Shown one piece after another: positions 49,104 to 53,344 of a DNA stretch of 53,344 bases. The notes beneath the pieces were generated by a model. The model did no database searches and was not told the DNA's origin. It worked only from the letters and a program-made list of their open reading frames with translations. The DNA comes from Alteromonadaceae bacterium. Lineage in GTDB: Bacteria; Pseudomonadota; Gammaproteobacteria; Pseudomonadales; Cellvibrionaceae. The position numbers were made by a program, and so were the translations under genes. The stretch spans positions 1-53,344 of the forward strand of contig NVXL01000212.1 in the NCBI GenBank assembly GCA_002746115.1, given 5' to 3'. The first letter of the stretch is position 1, and each line of letters begins with the position of its first letter.

Positions 49104-50120
49104 TTAAGAGGCTCTGCTTGTAACCGCTAAGCTGTATGCGCAATCCTCTGGCCGGGTAGTATTAATGTACATACCGGTACCTAATTCAAAGCCTGCGCTG
49201 CACTGTATTTTTGGCAGGATAAGCAAATACCAGTGAAAATGACTGGCGCCACCATCGTGCTTAGGCATCGTCCTAATAAAGAAATTGTAATCAGGGTTAT
49301 CGAGCACCTCATAAATACGCCTAAGACTGCTCTGCAATATCGCCGCAAAGGACTTTACCTCTTGCACATTAATATCCCCAAAGATGGCACTATGACGCTT
49401 AGGGAATATCTGTAATTCATATGGAGAGCGAGATGCAAAAGGGCACAATGCGATAAAATCGCTATTCTCTTCTACTATGCGCACCCCAGCTTGCTGCTCT
49501 AACTCAATAACATCGCAATATACACAGCGCCCAAAGGTATCGAAAGCACGCTTAGCATAATGGATTTGCTCACTGACTCCTGGCGGTGCCACCAGAGTCG
49601 CAATAATTTGAGAATGCGGATGCACGAGTGACGCTCCGGCGGATTTTCCATAATTTCGAAAGATACTGACACACTGAATATGCCCATCGTCAAACATCGT
49701 GTTATAGCGCGATTTATACGCCCTAATCACTTGCTCAACCTGAGACAAGGGCATGAGCGCCAAGTGCTCATTATGTTGCCGCGACTCAATCAACACTTCC
49801 GCCATACCGTAACCGCCCGCTTTGAGATGCATTTCTTTATGGCTACGTTCGGGCGGATAAGCAGAGGACACAGCAGCAAATTTGTTGGGTACGACTCGTA
49901 ACTGCCAAGCCCCTTCAGTATCAGGCCAACAATACGAAGCGCGCTCACTTTGATGCTCAGCACCAGGACAAAAAGGGCACACGGGAGAATACTCCGGATG
50001 CCGACTCGCTGAAACCACCACCTCGTGCGCAGTCTCGCCGAAGTCCAGCGGACGATCACCGCGCTCAGGCGCAATAATGACCCAGTTGCCGGTAGCTGTA
50101 CATTGACGGTATTCTGACAT
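49104..50120 (-). CDS. galT: Galactose-1-phosphate uridylyltransferase
   Basis: A Leloir-pathway enzyme that exchanges UMP between UDP-glucose and galactose-1-phosphate. The 338 residues show the N-terminal motif TATGNWVIIAPERGDRP, zinc cysteines in CPFCPG, and the active-site HPHSQ (residues 167-171), where the second His is the nucleophile. A UTP-hexose variant is possible. galK and galE are not adjacent, so it is an isolated family member here. The next gene upstream (DUF427) has the same direction and a four-base gap. Confidence 0.92.
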   Translation of the reverse strand: MSEYRQCTATGNWVIIAPERGDRPLDFGETAHEVVVSASRHPEYSPVCPFCPGAEHQSERASYCWPDTEGAWQLRVVPNKFAAVSSAYPPERSHKEMHLKAGGYGMAEVLIESRQHNEHLALMPLSQVEQVIRAYKSRYNTMFDDGHIQCVSIFRNYGKSAGASLVHPHSQIIATLVAPPGVSEQIHYAKRAFDTFGRCVYCDVIELEQQAGVRIVEENSDFIALCPFASRSPYELQIFPKRHSAIFGDINVQEVKSFAAILQSSLRRIYEVLDNPDYNFFIRTMPKHDGGASHFHWYLLILPKIQCSAGFELGTGMYINTTRPEDCAYSLAVTSRAS

Positions 50121-50124
50121 TGGC

Positions 50125-50439
50125 TTAGCCTATAATTTCAACGCCCTTCCAAAATGACACCATACCGCCGAACTCCTTGGCGGCACCTTTAGGCTCGGGG
50201 TAATACCACGCGGCATTCTCATTGACTTGCTCATCGAAAATAACGCTGTAGTAATGCGCCTCGCCTTTCCAAGAACAGCAAGACCTGTGACTACTTTCTT
50301 GAAAATACTCACGACTTAATGACGATGGAGGGAAGTAATGTGCAGAACCCACAGTTACAGTCGCATCACTTTCAGCAAGCATTACCCCACTCTCACACTT
50401 ACCCCTAATTATAGGTATACTAAGCGAATAGATATACAA
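50125..50439 (-). CDS. DUF427 domain protein
   Basis: A small protein of unknown function with the complete DUF427 signature: VMLAESDATVTV, HYFPPSSLSREYF, SCCSWKGEAHYYSV, ENAAWYYPEPKGAAKEFGGMVSFW. The fold is a small beta-tent. The start is unclear: the open frame begins at TTG (50439, 104 residues), while the first ATG (50382, 85 residues, GGGG three bases upstream) cuts close to the conserved VLAES strand. It shares direction and a four-base gap with galT. Confidence 0.8.
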   Translation of the reverse strand: MYIYSLSIPIIRGKCESGVMLAESDATVTVGSAHYFPPSSLSREYFQESSHRSCCSWKGEAHYYSVIFDEQVNENAAWYYPEPKGAAKEFGGMVSFWKGVEIIG

Positions 50440-50582
50440 CTAAGTAAGCCACGAATCGAACTATAACCGCAGCCCCTCCGCCTCTCTAGGCAGTACCCCC
50501 CGAACAAACCATGATACAGTTCACCTATCAACTACTGAAAGATTGACACTTTTTTTGTTGCCAAATAAGCCTAGGAAGCGGC

Positions 50583-52196
50583 ATGATAGCGCCCAAATTT
50601 GATTGCATAAGGTTTAAGCAAGTGGCTACGATGAACACCCCAAAAGAACAAGCTTGGTTCCCTCACCTACAATCGACTAATCACAACACTGCACTGAGCT
50701 GGGCAGGTACAACTCTTAGTTATGCAGAACTTAACGATGCAATTAATAACTATGCTCGCCAATTGCTTGAAACAACCCGACATGAAATGCCGCAGAAGCA
50801 GAAAGAGCCGCTACTTAATGATCACAGCATCGCTTGCTTAATCCCAATTTGCCATGAATATGCCATAGCCCTTTTGAGCATTTGGCGAACAGGTGCCATT
50901 GCCGTACCGCTCAATATTCATGCTGCACTCCCCGAGCTCGAACACGCACTAAAGACCGCAGGTGTTAGCACCTTAATCGTAACAAGTGATTTTGATACCA
51001 ACTACCCAAATACAATTGCCTTGCGTCAATTATGTGAAACCTTAAATATTAAGATAAAAGCGGTTAACATCGACCTCGCTCAACGCAGCCACGCACTCCC
51101 CCACCTCAATATTGAACGCAGAGCATTAATCTTATTCACCAGTGGCACCACCAACAAACCTAAAGCCACCGTCATCACTGCAGCTAATATCCGAGCACAA
51201 ATTAACACCCTGACTAACGCTTGGGCATGGCAACAAAAAGACGTCATTCCATTATTCTTACCAGCGCATCATCTACACGGTATTATCAACGTACTATGCT
51301 GTGCACTTTGGTCCGGCGCGCAAGTTGACCTGTATCCTAAGTTCGACGCAGAAAAAGTTCTCAAACAAGTATCCCAAAATAGCTATACGGTATTTATGGC
51401 TGTACCAACAATTTACAACCATATATTGAAATATATGGGCACCTTAAATAAATCCGAATACAGTTCAATAGCCTCCGGCTTTAAAATCATGCGCTTAAAC
51501 GTATCGGGCTCAGCCGCATGCCCAAGCGACACATTTCACCGCTGGCACAAACTAACCGGCCACCACCTATTAGAACGCTACGGCATGACTGAGATCGGCA
51601 TGGCCATTTCCAACCCCTATGATGGAGAAAGGCGCCCCGGTGCCGTCGGCCTTGCCTTACCCGGGGTTGAGGTGGCGCTTTTTGACGAGCAAGGCCAAGC
51701 CATTACCAAGGAGAACCTCGCGGGAGAGATTCGAGTTAAAAGTGCCTCTATTTTTCAGTCATACTGGAATAACCCAGAGGCCACTGCCGCCAGCTTTAAA
51801 GATGGCTGGTTTTGCACCGGCGACATCGCAGTTGTCGAGAACGGGTACTACCGTATAATGGGCAGAGCATCGATAGACATTATTAAATCTGGCGGCTACA
51901 AATTATCCGCACTCGAAATAGAAAGCTGCTTACTTACCCACAGCCATATTGACGAATGCGCAGTAATTGGCTTGGACGACGATACTTGGGGCGAAAAAGT
52001 CTGCGCTATAGCCGTATTAAAACCTAGCACCTCACTTGAATTATCCGCGTTAAGAGAGTGGTGTAAAGATAAAATATCCTCATATAAAATCCCAAAACTA
52101 CTGGAAATAACCGATAACTTACCACGTAACGCAATGGGAAAAGTCACCAAACCCATACTAAAAACATTGTTACTTGGCAAACACGTTTCTAGCTAA
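50583..52196 (+). CDS. Acyl-CoA synthetase, malonyl-CoA synthetase (MatB)-like
   Basis: A 537-residue ANL-superfamily adenylating enzyme. The AMP-binding motif is LFTSGTTNKPKATVIT, followed by the A5-type motif YGMTEIGMAISNPYDGERRPGAVGLALPGVEV (given by its key residues MTE, SNP, GERRPG), the hinge region CTGDIA...MGRASIDIIKSGGYKLS, and the C-terminal catalytic Lys in PRNAMGKVTK. The SNP-x3-GERRPG-x-VG block is typical of malonyl/methylmalonyl-CoA synthetases (MatB, ACSF3). GGAAG precedes the ATG at 50583. An ATG at codon 17 is an alternative. No malonate decarboxylase or transporter is adjacent. The LysR gene downstream is convergent. Confidence 0.85.
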   Translation: MIAPKFDCIRFKQVATMNTPKEQAWFPHLQSTNHNTALSWAGTTLSYAELNDAINNYARQLLETTRHEMPQKQKEPLLNDHSIACLIPICHEYAIALLSIWRTGAIAVPLNIHAALPELEHALKTAGVSTLIVTSDFDTNYPNTIALRQLCETLNIKIKAVNIDLAQRSHALPHLNIERRALILFTSGTTNKPKATVITAANIRAQINTLTNAWAWQQKDVIPLFLPAHHLHGIINVLCCALWSGAQVDLYPKFDAEKVLKQVSQNSYTVFMAVPTIYNHILKYMGTLNKSEYSSIASGFKIMRLNVSGSAACPSDTFHRWHKLTGHHLLERYGMTEIGMAISNPYDGERRPGAVGLALPGVEVALFDEQGQAITKENLAGEIRVKSASIFQSYWNNPEATAASFKDGWFCTGDIAVVENGYYRIMGRASIDIIKSGGYKLSALEIESCLLTHSHIDECAVIGLDDDTWGEKVCAIAVLKPSTSLELSALREWCKDKISSYKIPKLLEITDNLPRNAMGKVTKPILKTLLLGKHVSS

Positions 52197-52237
52197 ATCG
52201 GTTACGAACTAAGCCTGCTACGCACTAAACACTCGAT

Positions 52238-53194
52238 TTATTTGATTTTACACGGCCTCATGGGACTTAGGTTTAATGCCCATGTGCCCTCTGGATGCTC
52301 ACCTTTAGATTGTAAATACTGCTTGAGCTGCTCAACAAAAACCCTCACCTTTTTAGGTAAAAATTCGCGTTTCACGTAGACAATATAAATACTTAAACTT
52401 GGCGATTTAAAACTATTCATAATTGGCACAACGCGATTTTCTTGCAAGGCATGCTTAACCACAAAATGTGGGAGCTGCGTAAAGCCCAAACCGGCCACGC
52501 AACAACTTACCAAGGCCTCACCGTCATCCATAATGATACGAGATTCCGTTTGATGCATCGTCACCCGTCCGCGCTGAATAGTTTGTATCGGAAATATTTT
52601 ACCCGACTGTTTAAACCGAAATTGCAGCCAAGTGTGCTTGCCGATATCTTTGGGAGTCAACGGTTTTAGAAGCCCGCGCGCCTGCTCCACCGATGCTATC
52701 GTAACCATATCTAACGAACTTAGCTGCTGAGCCACCAACATTGAATCCGGTAAAACACCAGTACGAATAGAGATATCAAAGCCTTGCTCGATAGTATCCA
52801 CATAAGCATCATCGAGTAAAATTTCAATACGAATATTAGGATAGCGCTCACAAAAAATTTGGATGAACGGCACCAGATATAAACGCCCGTACGACACCGG
52901 CGCATTAATACGAAGCAAGCCTTCGGGTTCTTCGTTACTAGCTTTAAGTGACAGTTCGCAGTGATGCAATTCATCAATGGCCGTTTGCGCGACAACCAAG
53001 TACTTTCGCCCCGCTTCACTCAGTTTAATTTGACGGGTACTGCGCTGAAACAAGCTAAAACCAACCTCCTGCTCCAAGCGATCAATCGCCTTACTGATTG
53101 TAGAGGGGTTACTCCCTAGACGCCTGGCCGCACCAGCAAAACTCTGCTCCTGACTAACCAGCCGGAATATATTTAACGCATTCAGTTTATCCAT
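52238..53194 (-). CDS. LysR-family transcriptional regulator
   Basis: A 318-residue regulator with the N-terminal winged helix-turn-helix (NIFRLVSQEQSFAGAARRL...TISKAIDRLEQEVGFSLFQRSTR) and a substrate-binding domain from about residue 90. It resembles the large group of LysR proteins related to DmlR/AaeR-type regulators. Its ligand and targets are unknown. It is convergent with the acyl-CoA synthetase gene, so direct control of that gene is not implied. The gene on its other side lies beyond the window. Confidence 0.9.
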   Translation of the reverse strand: MDKLNALNIFRLVSQEQSFAGAARRLGSNPSTISKAIDRLEQEVGFSLFQRSTRQIKLSEAGRKYLVVAQTAIDELHHCELSLKASNEEPEGLLRINAPVSYGRLYLVPFIQIFCERYPNIRIEILLDDAYVDTIEQGFDISIRTGVLPDSMLVAQQLSSLDMVTIASVEQARGLLKPLTPKDIGKHTWLQFRFKQSGKIFPIQTIQRGRVTMHQTESRIIMDDGEALVSCCVAGLGFTQLPHFVVKHALQENRVVPIMNSFKSPSLSIYIVYVKREFLPKKVRVFVEQLKQYLQSKGEHPEGTWALNLSPMRPCKIK

Positions 53195-53256
53195 AAATTC
53201 TGGGTCTCAACTACAAATAAAGGCTTAAGCAGCGATACAGGGGGACAGCCAAAACG

Positions 53257-53344
53257 CCAACAACACCAACAACACCAACAACACCAACAACACCAACAAC
53301 ACCAACAACACCAACAACACCAACAACACCAACAACACCAACAA
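53257..53344. repeat. 9-bp tandem repeat running to the window edge
   Basis: The unit CCAACAACA is repeated perfectly about 9.8 times up to the last base. A unit length divisible by three would keep any reading frame, encoding for example Pro-Thr-Thr or Gln-Gln-His on the plus strand, or Val-Gly-Val on the minus strand. It begins 62 bases upstream of the LysR start codon. Confidence 0.95.

Noticed and set aside
53257-53344. CRISPR array
   Set aside because: Units are only 9 bp, contiguous and identical with no spacers. This is a simple tandem repeat.

Overview
The window is a chromosomal segment of a gammaproteobacterium of the Pseudomonas/Cellvibrionales type, not an enteric. The evidence is gene content and order. 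The run clpB-pgeF-rluD-bamD-pilS-pilR-fimT / fimU-pilV-pilW-pilX-pilY1-pilY2-pilE / ispH-fkpB-lspA-ileS-ribF-murJ matches the Pseudomonas aeruginosa neighbourhood as I know it, although the minor pilin block is inverted here and nadE sits between bamD and pilS. I see no prophage, insertion sequence, CRISPR array, tRNA or integrase. Almost all genes are housekeeping or cell-surface genes.

Layout. 1-274: a stable-RNA (probably rRNA operon) promoter on the minus strand, firing off the left edge. 0.3-4.5 kb: pssA, ilvC, ilvH and ilvB on the minus strand. 4.9-5.4 kb: a DUF4124 protein. 5.4-9.9 kb: clpB, pgeF, rluD. 10-16.6 kb: bamD, nadE, the PilS/PilR two-component system and FimT. 16.6-24 kb: the minor pilin operon, which builds the type IV pilus tip and priming complex together with the PilY1 adhesin. 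24.2-32.3 kb: ispH, fkpB, lspA, ileS, ribF, murJ and a CBS-domain protein. 32.5-33.2 kb: an OmpA-like lipid-free outer-membrane or periplasmic protein. 33.2-33.45 kb: a non-coding RNA of the CsrB/RsmZ kind. 33.5-37.8 kb: aceF and aceE (pyruvate dehydrogenase). 38.2-42.2 kb: an insulinase-family protease and a PerM-type membrane protein. 42.6-45.1 kb: BepA-like protease, YciH and a small unknown membrane protein. 45.2-48.6 kb: a cyclic-di-GMP-linked locus. 49.1-53.2 kb: galT, a DUF427 protein, a malonyl-CoA-synthetase-like enzyme and a LysR regulator. The last 88 bases are a 9-bp tandem repeat that runs to the window edge.

The two most notable elements are RNAs. The first (about 33.22-33.45 kb) carries twelve GGA triplets in 149 nt and ends in a strong intrinsic terminator, as expected of an antagonist RNA that titrates CsrA/RsmA. 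The second (45839-45926) is a class I cyclic-di-GMP riboswitch with a clear GAAA tetraloop and conserved core. It lies upstream of an HD-GYP-family protein whose catalytic HD pair has been replaced by Thr-Gly. The flanking genes are a degenerate PilZ-like protein and a response regulator whose GGDEF motif is also lost. The locus therefore looks like a cyclic-di-GMP-sensing or output module without evident turnover activity. It may tie in with the type IV pilus genes of the same window, but that link is inference.
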